Notes under the pieces: model-generated
Databases searched by the model: none
Seen by the model: only the letters and a program-made list of their open reading frames with translations
What the model was told of the DNA's origin: nothing
Translations under genes and position numbers: made by a program
Assembly: GCA_964035575.1 (NCBI GenBank)
Contig: OZ037837.1
Coordinates: 868,001 to 932,000 of the forward strand
Source: Rhynchopus sp. YZ270_cl-10
Lineage: Eukaryota; Euglenozoa; Diplonemea; Diplonemida; Diplonemidae
Direction of reading: 5' to 3'
Length of the DNA: 64,000 nucleotides
Part shown: piece after piece, positions 32,485-42,893 of the stretch
Numbering within the stretch: position 1 is the stretch's first letter
How the letters are laid out: each line of letters starts with the position of its first letter

Positions 32485-32504
32485 ATCGTATCTGATTCAA
32501 AAAG

Positions 32505-32659
32505 CGCACTTCATTCACCTCGGGTGGTGTGCTTCAGAGTTGCATGCTCCATGGCAACTCGCTGCGCTCGTTACCATGAACCATTTTAGTACACTCGCTG
32601 CGCTCGTGTACTAAAATCGGCAACTCTGAAGCACACCACCCTCGGGTGAAATAAAGTGC
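32505..32659. repeat. ~155-bp palindrome with two GCTGCGC loops
   Basis: Outer arms GCACTTCATTCACC and GGTGTGCTTCAGAGTTGC pair with their complements. Inside is a second perfect hairpin TTTTAGTACAC-CTCGCTGCGCTC-GTGTACTAAAA. Confidence 0.85.
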
Positions 32660-32949
32660 ACTTTTTGTCATCAGATAAATAACTATTTCCCGGCTATTTC
32701 TCAGTTTTTGCTGGGGAAAAACATTTTTTTCCCCTTTGTATCTCAGTTTTGGCAAAGGTAAAAAACACTTTTTGAACTTTTTTGCGATTTTTTAACATGT
32801 TTTAGGGAGCCCCCAGAGAAGCTTTTTTTCACGAACCAACCACCTTTTCATAAGACTTTGCGCCACCCTTTCTAAAAAAGCACAAGCAAACTTCTGGAAT
32901 CTCCTCCTCCTTCTTCTTCCACCCAGAGTTAAGGCACCCCACCCGCCCC

Positions 32950-33630
32950 TCACCCAAAGACGATCTCCACTGCCGTGTCTTTGCTGCAATAGTGGAGGGC
33001 AAGCCTATTTTGCAAGACTGCTGCTGAGCACAACTCATAATCCGATCGGAAGGTACTACAGTACTCGAGCGCCCTTCCGTTTTTTGTGACGGCGGCAAGA
33101 CACAGCTCTCTGTCCTCTTGAAGCTCTTTGGAGCAGTACTTTAGGAGCAAACCGTCTTCGGAAACTGCTGCAAGGCATACTTCACGGTCAGCTTTAACTT
33201 CTGTTGGGCAATAACGTAACCTTTGTGCGTCAAACGAAAGAAGAATGCGCGCTCTGTCCCCATCGACCCAACGAAGCGCAGAACGAAACCTTCGCATAAA
33301 GTAGCTGGAAAACTCTGGGTCCAGCCACACCACCTCCGGCAGCGTTTTCATCCACGTCTCACTCTCCATCGACCTCCAGGTCCTCATCTCCTGCTGCAGT
33401 TTTGCGGTGTTCACTATTGCCTTCAAAGTGTCACCTTCACTCAACCCACGCATACCATCTGCGTCCACTTCCACCCCCGCAGCATCCACAAGCGCCAGCT
33501 CTGCCCACTGAGACGGGACAATCCCTAATCCCTCCGAAGCACGTTGCAGCATGCTAGCCATGCATTCCTCTTCACCGATGTCGAAGCAAATGGTGGACCC
33601 GTCTAAGGGGTGCTCGACTGTGAGCAGCAT
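32950..33630 (-). CDS. Ubiquitin-like/DUF4116 repeat protein, copy B
   Basis: 226 residues, nearly identical to copy A over the whole length, including the ubiquitin-like N-terminus and the three DUF4116 repeats. A few substitutions are visible (for example SSYFMRRFRSALRW for SRYVMRRFPSALRW, and CFDIGEEEC for CLDIGEEEC). The frame is open for 118 codons upstream of the chosen Met, but that part is 5' flank shared with copy A and not obviously coding. Its 3' flank is separated from the rest of the tandem unit by the 6.6-kb transposon inserted at 26,247-32,814, only about 135 bp beyond the stop. The polyadenylation region of this copy may therefore be partly transposon-derived. Confidence 0.85.
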   Translation of the reverse strand: MLLTVEHPLDGSTICFDIGEEECMASMLQRASEGLGIVPSQWAELALVDAAGVEVDADGMRGLSEGDTLKAIVNTAKLQQEMRTWRSMESETWMKTLPEVVWLDPEFSSYFMRRFRSALRWVDGDRARILLSFDAQRLRYCPTEVKADREVCLAAVSEDGLLLKYCSKELQEDRELCLAAVTKNGRALEYCSTFRSDYELCSAAVLQNRLALHYCSKDTAVEIVFG

Positions 33631-34247
33631 TGAGGGGGTGGGGAGGGAGGTGGGGGAGGGGAGGGAGGGTGTTTGAAAAAGTGTAGGGAAGGAGGAGGGA
33701 ATGTGGTAATGTATCTGTGGTTTTTTAGAGAGGGAAAAGAAAAGGCCGTTGAAACACAAAAGTCCTCTCATGAGAGAGCAGCTCTCCTCAAAGAATTGTC
33801 GCCGGTTCGGGTCCTCTGCCCGTTTCGCAGTGTGGGCGAGGTGCGAATGAACAGTACCGCCGTGGGCAAGGTGTGATTCGTAATCGTGCGAAAGCCTCTG
33901 GGACGGCACTGAAAGAAAAAAAAATCTTTTTTTTGAAAGAATGAATCTCTCTCTTACACACATCGGAAGACAAAACAAAAACAAAAAACGACCATCAAAT
34001 TTACACCCCGCGGGAAAAGGCTAGATCCGCAGGGTATGTACATGACAGCAACACACCACCTTTTGTTGTTCTGCAACACTATCTCCCCCTCAGCCCCTCT
34101 CCGATTTTTCAAAGAGAAGCTTTTTTTCACGAACCAACCACCTTTTCATAAGACTTTGCGCCACCCTTTCTAAAAAAGCACAAGCAAACTTCTGGAGTCT
34201 CCTCTTCTTCTTCTTCCACCCAGAGTTAAGGCATCCCACCCGCCCCC

Positions 34248-34910
34248 TCACCCAAAGACGATCTCCACTGCCGTGTCTTTGCTGCAATAGTGGAGAGCAG
34301 CCCTATTTTGCAAGACTGCTGCTGAGCACAACTCATAATCAGATCGGAAGGTACTACAGTACTCGAGCGCCCTTCCGCTGTTTGTGACGGCGGCAAGACA
34401 CAGCTCTCTGTCCTCTTGAAGCTCTTTGGAGCAGTACTTTAGGACCAAACCGTCTTGGGAAACTGCTGCAAGGCATACTTCACGGTCAGCTTGAACTTCT
34501 GTTGGGCAATAACGTAACCATTGTGCGTCAAACGAAAGAAGCATGCGCGCTCTGTCCCCATTGACCCAACGAAGCGCAGAAGGAAACTTTCGCATAACGT
34601 ATCTGGAAAACTCTGGGTCCAGCCACACCACCTCCGGCAGCTTTTCCATCCACGACCAGGTCCTCATCTCCTGCTGCAGTTTTGCGGTGCTCACTATTGC
34701 CTTCAAAGTGTCACCTTCACTCAACCCACGCATACCATCTGCGTCCACTTCCATCCCCGCAGCATCCACAAGCGCCAGCTCTGCCCACTTAGACGGGACA
34801 ATCCCTAATCCCTCCGAAGCACGTTGCAGCATGCTAGCCATGCATTCCTCTTCACCGATGTCGAGGCAAATGGTGGACCCGTCTAAGGGGTGCTCGACTG
34901 TGAGCAGCAT
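34248..34910 (-). CDS. Ubiquitin-like/DUF4116 repeat protein, copy C
   Basis: 220 residues, six shorter than its two paralogues. The linker that reads TWRSMESETWMKTLPE in copy A reads TWSWMEKLPE here, an in-frame deletion between the ubiquitin-like domain and the WLDPEFSRYVMRKF segment. The DUF4116 repeats are intact. The upstream flank matches the other units only to about 35,010 and then changes to unrelated sequence, so this copy lies at the edge of the duplication and may have a different promoter. Its reading frame is open and substitutions are mostly conservative, so it is probably functional. Confidence 0.85.
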   Translation of the reverse strand: MLLTVEHPLDGSTICLDIGEEECMASMLQRASEGLGIVPSKWAELALVDAAGMEVDADGMRGLSEGDTLKAIVSTAKLQQEMRTWSWMEKLPEVVWLDPEFSRYVMRKFPSALRWVNGDRARMLLSFDAQWLRYCPTEVQADREVCLAAVSQDGLVLKYCSKELQEDRELCLAAVTNSGRALEYCSTFRSDYELCSAAVLQNRAALHYCSKDTAVEIVFG

Positions 34911-35227
34911 TGGGGGGGTGGGGAGGGAGGAGGGTGTTTCGGAAGTGTAGGAGGGGAGGAGGAATGTGGGAATATATCTGTGGTTTTGTAGGGGAGGAAA
35001 AAAAAAAAGTAGAGTTGAAATACAAAGCACCTTGGTGCATGACCTGGCTGTACCGTGGACACCCCAACCATGCAGTCCTACGTCCATTTTCGTGGTTTGC
35101 ATCTGATATGAGGAGGGAAATGATTAATGATAATATTTTCGATCGAAAGATGGAGTTTTGTCCCTTAGTGTTGTCCGCTCTTAGTGTTGTTTGTACCACC
35201 TGATTTTTTCACCGTGTTTTATAAAAA

Positions 35228-35343
35228 CCATCTGATTTTTACGTCGCGTATAGGCGCGTATAGCGCGTAAAGGCGCGTAAAGGCTGGGGAAAATGGGTGG
35301 GGTTTGGCCTATACGCGCCTATACGCGGGGTAAAAATCAGGTA
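35228..35343. repeat. CTGATTTTTAC hairpin with TATAGGCGCG arms
   Basis: The arms CCATCTGATTTTTACGTCGC and its approximate complement enclose GCGTATAGCGCG repeats and a G-rich loop. It lies between DUF4116 copy C and the small papain-like gene. Confidence 0.75.
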
Positions 35344-35607
35344 GTTGTAGAGGAGGGAAAGAAAAAAGTTGTGGTGGGGGACAGGGAGAGGGGAAGTGAA
35401 ATAAAGCAAAATTCGGTAGATTGTATGTAAACGGTCCTCTTCTGTGCAAACCACCCCTCTTTCCTTCAGATGCCCGTATGTGGATAGAGTACGGCACTAC
35501 TACGTTTTTAAAAAAAATGCAACAAAAGGGCAGCCTTGTCACCAGAAATCGTCCCAGCCACCTCCATTTATATGGGTTTTTTTTCAATCATTTTCCCCTC
35601 CCTCTTC

Positions 35608-35994
35608 TCACATCATCGTCTGCGTGAAGAAGAGCGCCCATTCATGCGAATCAAGCCCGGTTCCGTCTTTGTGTGGGTCATGCGTGAGTTCAAAGGTTGT
35701 ACCCGACGCCGTGCATACGACGCAGTGTTTGTGGTCACCTCTCGGAGACTTTCCAGCCACGATGCACAGAGAGCGTGTAGTGGGGAAGGTGAGGTTATTG
35801 TCTGTGAGGGGCACCTTGAGGACACCTAGGCCACGAGGCGCTACGAAGGTCTCAATACCGTGCAGATAGCCCTGCGGGTCTTCGAGGAAGCGTGGGACAG
35901 TGTCGATGTCGTCAGCGTCAAGGATGCTTGCGACGCAGGCCTGGAGCGCGTTGCCTTTGCCTGCCTCGTGCTCTGTTTGCAAAATCGGCTTCAT
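35608..35994 (-). CDS. Small papain-like-fold protein resembling bacterial GN(C)LQACVASIL proteins
   Basis: 128 residues starting MKPILQTEHEAG. The N-terminal GNALQACVASIL segment, then VPRF, then a C-terminal H-K-HCVV strand and LTHDPHKDGTGL resemble a widespread bacterial and phage family of small papain-like-fold proteins. There the first motif is normally GNCLQAxVAS and the C-terminal part HxVV...HDPHPxxxGL. Here the expected nucleophile position is Ala, although a Cys three residues later (QAC) remains, so the protein may be inactive or use the shifted Cys. Immediately upstream on the coding strand lies a long pyrimidine tract ending in CTCTCAG, a good 3' splice site. A further 5' exon or a 5'UTR intron is therefore possible. 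The function is unknown; transfer from bacteria is an inference. Confidence 0.6.
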   Translation of the reverse strand: MKPILQTEHEAGKGNALQACVASILDADDIDTVPRFLEDPQGYLHGIETFVAPRGLGVLKVPLTDNNLTFPTTRSLCIVAGKSPRGDHKHCVVCTASGTTFELTHDPHKDGTGLDSHEWALFFTQTMM

Positions 35995-37406
35995 GCGAAA
36001 GAGTTGCGCTGTGTATATCCTGAGAGCGAGAGGTGGTGAGGAAGGAAGAAATGAAAAAGGAGGAGAAGGAGAAGGAGAAGGAGTACCAAATAGAGTCGAA
36101 GAATTTTCATTGAATCAATTTGAAGGAAGAAGAAAATGGATGCGTTCTTTGGCTGATACATTTTTCTTGGGGTCATTCTCAGTTGCTTCACAGGGTTAAA
36201 TGGAACTATAATTATCCACTATTACGTGAACCCCCCCTGGAAATTCAAGAAGGGGTCCCAAACCCGCGATAAGCGCAATGTGCGGCCCGACCTGTTTTGC
36301 AGATTTGGTCATGTATGTTTCGGATTGCAAAGGGACTATCTACTGGTAGCGCTTCTGGTGCAACTGACTGTTTTATGGACTAATGAACACTAAAGGGGAT
36401 TGATCCCAAGCTTCGAACAGTAAGAGGAAAGGGAGAGAGGACGAGAAGAAAATAATATGAATCCAAGCTTCGTGTTTTAGTCACCTTGAAATTAAAAAGT
36501 ATTTCAATGTATGCATTCAATAAATTGATAGCATAGGAGGGATCAACAAAAAATGTTTCAAAAAAAATAAAAAATAAAAGATGAATGTGCATCGCATGCA
36601 ACAGACATCTATATATAAAACAAAGAAAGGGGGGGGAAATAATCAATAACGGCAAATGAAGTGAAGGGGAGGGGAAGGGAGGGGAGGGGAGGGTATTGTT
36701 GTTTGAGTGGTGCAAAACAACGACCAACAAAAAAAATTAAAAAAAAAAACAAACGAGGGGGGGAAAAATCCCCCTCAGATACCTGGAACCTCTCTGTTCA
36801 AGGAGGAGCGCACACCCCTTATGGGCTCGAGGTGTCAACGTTAAGTCAACTCCATTGAAAACCCTGAGAGGGATATTTGCCCTTGTAGAATCAGGTGGAT
36901 CAGGTATCCGTGCAGGGGGGGCGACATAGTGAATCTAAATGGGAACACGAAAAGCTAGCCTAACAAGGAAAAGAAGAAAAATGCTCGAGAGACTCATTAC
37001 TCTTTGCTTGCTTTTTTTGAGCCAACTACAAAAATCGGGGAGGGAAAAAATAAGGATGTGACTGAAGGGGGGGTAATTCGCACTTCTTTGCGCATTTTTT
37101 TTCCTCCCATTTCAGCCACATCAAAGGTTGTTTGTTCGCTTTTCCATATTTTTTAACTACAAAAGCTTTCATTTGACGTTCCCACACCCCCCCTTTCTTG
37201 TTGTTTGATGCGTTGACGCTTCCGCACGCACTAATCTCACACCTATATGGGTGGTGGTGCGGAAGGGGGTGGTTGCATTCCTCTTCGGGGGGGTGTTCCA
37301 TCCTATTTTTTTAAAAAACGTTTATTGGGTGGTGGGTGTTGCGAAGTTTGGGTGAGGTGAACAACGTGACACTTTCCGGTCACAAAGTAGTGTGCGTTTT
37401 AAAATA
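35995..37406. other. Intergenic region 5' of the small papain-like gene
   Basis: Just upstream is a GAGAAGGAG microsatellite on the plus strand (a pyrimidine tract and a likely 3' splice site on the minus strand, 36,020-36,085). Further on are simple-sequence tracts (36,660-36,700 GGGGAGGGGA) and a block at 36,980-37,030 similar to 6,960-7,030. No gene is supported. Confidence 0.5.
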
Positions 37407-37506
37407 CAGTAGGACAAGTAATATTGGAGACCAAAAAAGTCGCCAATTACAAGAAAACCCCCAAAATCCGCCAATTTTTTTGGTCGCCAAGTTTCTTGTC
37501 CTACTG
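37407..37506. mobile_element. 100-bp Tc1/mariner-like MITE
   Basis: The ends CAGTAGGACAAG and CTTGTCCTACTG are flanked by TA on both sides. The TA target and CAGT start are the signature of Tc1/mariner. The arms continue imperfectly with GACCAAAAAA and TTTTTTGGTC, making a hairpin. A half copy is at 23,480-23,575. Confidence 0.85.
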
Positions 37507-38546
37507 TATAGGAAAAAAAAAGGGTGTACAAGATGAACTAATGAACTAAGCCTCTCATTGCTCCATCGATGAGTGATAAGAGATAGAGGCCCGTTCAAAC
37601 CTGCTGCCAAACTTGGTAGTAGGACGTCAGGTCGTATTCGCGGCACCTACCTTGTCTTTGCGTTGCACAGGCCCTTCTTGAATGAATCGCATACTTTTAA
37701 CACGAAAAAGAAAAATCGATGCGACTCTATCAATTATTCAAATAGAAAAAAAAAAAAGAAGAAAAAAACTTAAAAAGATGAATGTGTCTCTCGGTTGGCA
37801 TGCATCTTTAAAAAAAAAAATGGAGAGAAATGTATTTGAACGGTCCTCATCCTCGTGTGAATTAGTCATTTTAAAAGTGTCAACTAGCCTTTTATTGTAG
37901 TTGTTTTTGTGTCTGCGTTGACGCTTCCACACACTACCACATTTCTGTAGTGGTGTCATGGAGCATGGTTTTGGGTGAACGACGTTACCCTTTCCGCTCT
38001 CAGAGTTGTGTGCGTAAAAATGAAAAAGAAAAAAAAGAGTAGTTGAAACGTGCTATAACGTTGCTCGGTGCGAGCTTATGCAGAACAAATGCGTATCAAG
38101 ATAAGTGGTGATTCGCGTATACACATACTTGCAATGCACGCAGATCTTAACACAAAAATAATAATAATCGAAATGAAAAGAAAAATTGGAAAAATAAAGC
38201 CTGCCTTAATACATACACATCGCAAGAGAACAAAGGGCAGGTGGGTGCGGGGTTGTTTTAATATACTGGTGCTCAGGGGGAGCTCGATTTTTGACAGGAC
38301 GCTGACTGGTCGCTGACACAGGGAGGGGTGAGCACTTTATGGACACCCCCCCGATATTGACAGGTCGCTGGCAGGTCGTTGACCGATTTCCGTAAGCACC
38401 ATAATAGTAGTCGTTTTAAAAAAGTCGAAATCCATTTCCCTCTTCCTCCCTCATTTCTTGCGGGGTGGAAGGGGTTTTTGTACTGTTTGTCAAAATTAAT
38501 TGCTGAACAAAAAAAAAAATGGGAGGGGGGTGGTGGGCAACATTGC

Positions 38547-38587
<41 letters not shown>

Positions 38588-39130
38588 GGTTTCCTTGAAA
38601 CCAACAAAAATCAGAAGTGGGGGCTTTTTTCCTATTCCTTAAGAATTCGATTTGACAGAGAAAGGAATTTTTTCAAACATAACAAAGATCGCAAAGTCAC
38701 ACTGTATGAAACTGACATGAAAAAAAACGAGAGAATAAAATGACAATAGGTACCCCTATTTTTTTTGGTACCATCACTGAATGGTTAAAAAAAAAAAATC
38801 AAAAAAAAACAGAAACTTTGACTTCAGGATAAGACGGACGTAAATAAAATATAAAATGGGGAAAAAGGGGGGCTTTTTTGTCGCTCCGCTGATGAGGTTC
38901 CTTTTTCACTGAAGTATGGTGTTTGACTGTGTGTGAAAAGGGGTCCACCAATGCTCGCGGGCACGCACCGTCAGTCGTTTCTCCATTTACCTATTGCCAA
39001 AAAAAAACTTGGTATTTAAAAACAAAAAAAGGATGTGTGTAAGTAGTGGGGGGAAATTCAAGAGCTGAACAAGAGAGTTGGGTGCAGAATTGCACAACAA
39101 AAAAAAAAAAAAAAAGAAAAGAACAAATTC
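37507..39130. other. Gene-free AT-rich interval with homopolymers
   Basis: Contains long A runs (about 37 A ending at 38,586), a TTGACAGGTCGCTGGCAGGTC repeat block at 38,290-38,395 related to 43,695-43,800, and a GTTGACGCTTCC block at 37,915 shared with 37,213. No gene is supported. Confidence 0.5.
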
Positions 39131-40052
39131 ATATCAGCCAAAATCTGCTTAGCCGTATATATTATAATAAAGGCCTGTTTTTGGAGCCACTTTAAAGTGA
39201 TAAAAAATCCGCCAAAAAAATGTTGCGATCCCGGAATTTTTTCAGATCGATCCGGAAATTCATACAAGCGCCTTTTCGGGGGAAAATATTACACCCCCGG
39301 CCTCTCAAACGTACCAGACCGTGGACAGGTGGATTTTATCAATTTTATGGCCCGGGCACATTCTGAAAAATAATATTCTTGGAAAGATAGGATGCGAAAA
39401 CGTTCAATTCCGGGGTCGGACGCTCAAAAATATGCATCTGGGGTGAGCGAGTGGGCGGCGGGAGAATGGGTACTATGTACTGGGTACTGTACAGTGTACT
39501 ATGTACGGTGAGGAAATCTCCTCTTTGGGTCCAACAGTGGTGTCTGTAAATTGGATTTGTTTTGTCAAAAGTTGTCGATTTTTTTTCTTTGGGTTTATTT
39601 TTGACAAATCTTTCAATTCCGACCATTTTTCTCAACTGGAAACACACTCCACGGTACGCAACTTTTGGTGGAGCCAACCACTCTTTCTGCACTGAAATCC
39701 CCTGTATTACATGTACAAAGCATTGGAGCCACTTTATTTTGACTTCTACTCCACTAAAATGGTCGATTTTTTTTTCTATGAAACGCGATGAGCTCGGAAA
39801 TCGATACAAGCCCATTTTCGGAGTGTTTGGACAACAACTTCACACCTCAGGCGCAGGAAAGCAAAAGTGAAAAAACTGCCGACGTCATTTCGCAAAATAA
39901 TTTTTTTTTTATTTTTTTGAAATTGTTTTGGGATTGAAATCAGGGGATCGAAATGAGTTAAATGCGGGGTCGTAAGCTCAAAAATTTGCATCTGTGGTTT
40001 ATTAAGTGAACGAAGCCCAGAAGTATACGGCTAAGCAGATTTTGGCTGATAT
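39131..40052. mobile_element. ~0.92-kb TIR element, TIR ATATCAGCCAAAATCTGC
   Basis: ATATCAGCCAAAATCTGCTT is the exact inverse of the sequence ending at 40,052, over about 29 bp. TA steps at both borders could be the target. The interior is degenerate GCATCTG-type monomers (39,436 and 39,988). An inverted second copy is at 62,085-62,935. Confidence 0.75.
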
Positions 40053-41777
40053 ACTTTCAAATAAAATTTGAAAGCATTAGGGAAGTGTATAAAACAACAA
40101 CAACAACCCATCTTTTTTTAAAAATTCCAAATAAAAGAAAAAAAAGGGGGGGGAAAATAAATGGAGAGACTTGTCGCAGTACTATTTATTTCCCGTATTT
40201 CTCCCCTCCCCTTCCTGATTCCTCAATTTTGCCACAGAGAGCACGTGAGCACTGAGGGATGAGAACGGAGGGAGATACGGAACGGGGGTCCAAAAAAAAT
40301 AAAATAAAATCGTAGCAAAGATGGGGGTGGACCTTGAAGGGGGTGGAGCAAAAAAGAAAACAAAAACAAAAACAAAGAAAACTTGAAAAAATGAATGCGC
40401 TTGTGCACAATATCTTTTGGAATAATTTTAAAATAAAACTCAGTAAGACGTGCCCTACTATACAAAAAAAAATGATCGGGTCTTTTGTTTGTGCGCTCAA
40501 AACCGGCCGGGATTTTTTCAATCCGTTTTGTTTGCCCGCAGCGCTGCCTCCAATCTTTTTAGAATTGACAACAAGTTGTTTTATCAAAAAATGCTATTCT
40601 TGCAGCAGCCACCTCACCAAAAAAAAAATTGGTTGGTATGAACTCAAACAGTGCTACCCTAAGAGGCAAGGCCCTACAGGGAAGTATGCCATCATCTCTA
40701 AAGAGCAGCGAGAGAAATGCTACAAATTCTGCTGATTATTTTTTTATTTTTTATTTTTTGTGTACAGTGTTGGCACATCATTACTGTCCGAGGGGGGGTT
40801 CTGTCCAAAAAAAAAAAAAAAAAAGCAACAACATTGCAAGAAGGCTAAGTGACTTTCAATGGTATAGATGCAGATCCTCAAACCAATAAAAAAGTTTCTT
40901 TTTAGACAAACGTAAGGTTGTTTCTGTCTTCCACGATAATGAAGTAGTAAATGACCTTGGCTTTTGTGGTTTTACTTTGTGGTTTCACCGTTGTAAATCC
41001 TCAAGTCAATAACATCATCCACTCCACCGTTGTTTTGTACCATTTCAACGCGTTGCTGGGTGGGTTGTAATGTTTCTGAAAGGTGACACAGACGGCTCCC
41101 AACGTAAGGTTTGCTTCCAGTCGTATGCACCCTCAGAGAAACACATAAAATGGGGGGTGTATGAAAAATGATTAGGCAAGAAGGCCGTCCCAAGCCTCAG
41201 CCTTTATTATTATGCTGAAAAATTTGGTGAAGATGAAACACTAGCGTTGCTCTTTTAGCCACCAGAGGTTACAACGAAACATAGGTACGCTTAAATGGTG
41301 ATCCGGAGGGGTCTATATTGACAGTTGCCCCGTGACACCATTAAAGCTTGATAACTATGTTGAGGGGAAAGGGGGGAGAAAAAAAAAATGTCAAAATTGG
41401 TGTGATCACCAAAACGGATGCTCCGTGGTTCCCCCCCGAAGGTGCTCCGCAAATCTTAATATAGTCCGAAACAGTTCTCCGTGGTTCTCCCGTGGGGTTG
41501 TCCGTACCCTGAATCACACCAAAAATATGGGGGGGTTTTTTTTTTTTTGTGTTTTGTTGAATCCTCTGTAGAAAACTAAAATATGCGCTATAAAAAGGAG
41601 GGGAGGAGGGGACGGAGGGAATGCTGCGGAATGCAAATTTCTGGATGGGAGAGAGACTAGTGGGGAGGGGTAGGTTGCTAAAAAAAAGACTTCGTTTGCG
41701 ATGAGCGCTTGGCGCACACAGCTGTGGTGTGGCTCAAGGCAATGCGCCGTGTACGGCAGGTAGGAGAGGGGAGGGAG
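40053..41777. other. Gene-free interval with an R1 5'-part fragment
   Basis: 40,470-40,600 matches 3,720-3,800 and 58,970-59,190 (GGGTCTTTTGTTTGTGCGCT, then GCCTCCAATCTTTTTAGAAT). The rest is unannotated and AT-rich. No gene is supported. Confidence 0.55.
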
Positions 41778-42893
41778 CAGTGTTGGTTTAATACAGCACC
41801 TAAAAGTTTAGTACAGTTTAATACAGTTTAGTACAGTTTAATACAGTTTAGTACAGTGCAGGGGTGTACGTACAGGGAACATGGTAAAGGGGGGGCTTTG
41901 GTGAGTGGGGGTGATCTTTTGACTTTGCTAACTGCTGTCACATGTTGATTTTCTCCGCAATGCGGGCTTGTGCTTGAGGAACTCGTCAAATGCGGCTCCT
42001 GTAATGCATGGGAGGGGCGGCTTCTTGCTAAGATGTCCACTCCCTGTCTGCAATTCATCGTACTTCCGTGCGATACGCTCGACATTTCTGATGGAGGAGA
42101 CGGTGGCGCTGGCCAACTTCAGGATGAAGTTGAACTCGTTGCCGACCTCGGTGCGGTTTTGTGTCTTGGTGCCGATTAAATCGTTAATGCACCGAGACAT
42201 CAAATGCGCACCGCAGACGATGCGCTGGGGACGGTGCTCGTTCCCCTTCTCCTCCACCAGGTAAGCACACAGCTTACTTGCCGCCGACTGGACGGTCGCG
42301 TCGCCATCTGCGATGACGCACGCGACCTTCCCGTCGAGGTCGAAGTCGGTGCACACCCGCTTCAGGTGTGTCACCACTTTTTTTTCTGGTATGGAATGGA
42401 ACGGGTGTAAATTTTAAATATTACCCAGGCACTCCGCTAGGTACTAAAGTTCTGTTGATTGTCAACAGAACTTTTTGAAAATGGGGAAAAAAAGAAAAAA
42501 AAAAAAAGTTCTGCTAAGTGGTTCAGACCCGTTCTACCTGTCAAAAAAGCTCAGGAGAAGAAGATATGGAGAGGTGAGTGCTCAAACGTCCCAAAAAAGT
42601 CAAAATCGGGCGTTGGTAAAAAAAAAAGTTGCGTACCGTGCGCCTGCGGCGCAAGCATGTACCCCACCAACGTGGACCATCAACTCCATCCTAGCGGAGA
42701 GCCTGATATTACCTTTAAAAAAAAAAAACTAGCTGGAGAAGGTGAGGGGAAAGTCTTACCGTACTTTTTCTGTAGTAAACCTAGTAACCTGTACTAAACT
42801 GTATTAAACCTAAAATCTCAAGAGTTTAATACAGTGTTTAATACAGTTTAATACAGCTGTTTTAAACAACTGTATTAAACCCTGCCAACACTG
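41778..42893. mobile_element. hAT element, 1.1 kb, TIR CAGTGTTGG, 8-bp TSD GGAGGGAG
   Basis: It begins CAGTGTTGG and ends CCAACACTG, and an 8-bp direct duplication GGAGGGAG lies at 41,770-41,777 and 42,894-42,901. Both are hallmarks of hAT transposons. Subterminal regions at both ends carry 10-bp repeats of TTTAATACAG/TTTAGTACAG in opposite orientation. The inside holds the minus-strand remnant described separately. At 1,116 bp it is far too short for a full transposase and is a deletion derivative. Confidence 0.9.
41928..42377 (-). pseudogene. hAT transposase central fragment
   Basis: 149 codons containing CVIADGDATVQSAASKLC and RIVCGAHLMSRCINDL, which correspond to the DDE-domain region of hAT transposases (the D-N/D-A-x-x-x and C-x-x-H-x-L-x-L blocks). 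The fragment starts and stops within the domain, and the C-terminal dimerisation part is missing. It supports the hAT call made from the element's ends. Confidence 0.75.

Larger units (their letters stand above)
26247..32814. mobile_element. 6.6-kb TIR transposon in DUF4116 unit 2
   Basis: The ends GGGGGCTCCCTAAAA and TTTTAGGGAGCCCCC are perfect inverted repeats. The sister units read TTTTTCAAAGAGAAGC without interruption at 24,945 and 34,110; here the same sequence is split with AGA on both sides, giving a 3-bp target duplication. A 3-bp duplication and GG-rich ends would suit a PIF/Harbinger-like or related element, but no matching transposase is visible. It is stuffed with further insertions. 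Confidence 0.85.
24749..35010. repeat. Three tandem DUF4116 gene units (~1.3 kb each)
   Basis: Unit 1 is 24,749-26,049, unit 2 is 26,050-33,916 (interrupted by the 6.6-kb transposon) and unit 3 is 33,917-35,010. Each holds a conserved non-coding stretch (ATCGGAAGACAAAAC, CCCCGCGGGAAAAGGCTAG), one gene and its 5' flank (GGTTCGGGTCCTCTGCCCG). Identity is very high, so the duplications are recent. Confidence 0.9.

Noticed and set aside
35991-36191. Small leucine-rich hydrophobic frame (MKILRLYLVLLLLLLL) upstream of the papain-like gene
   Set aside because: The leucine run is the translation of a CTCCTT microsatellite that better fits a pyrimidine tract before a splice acceptor.
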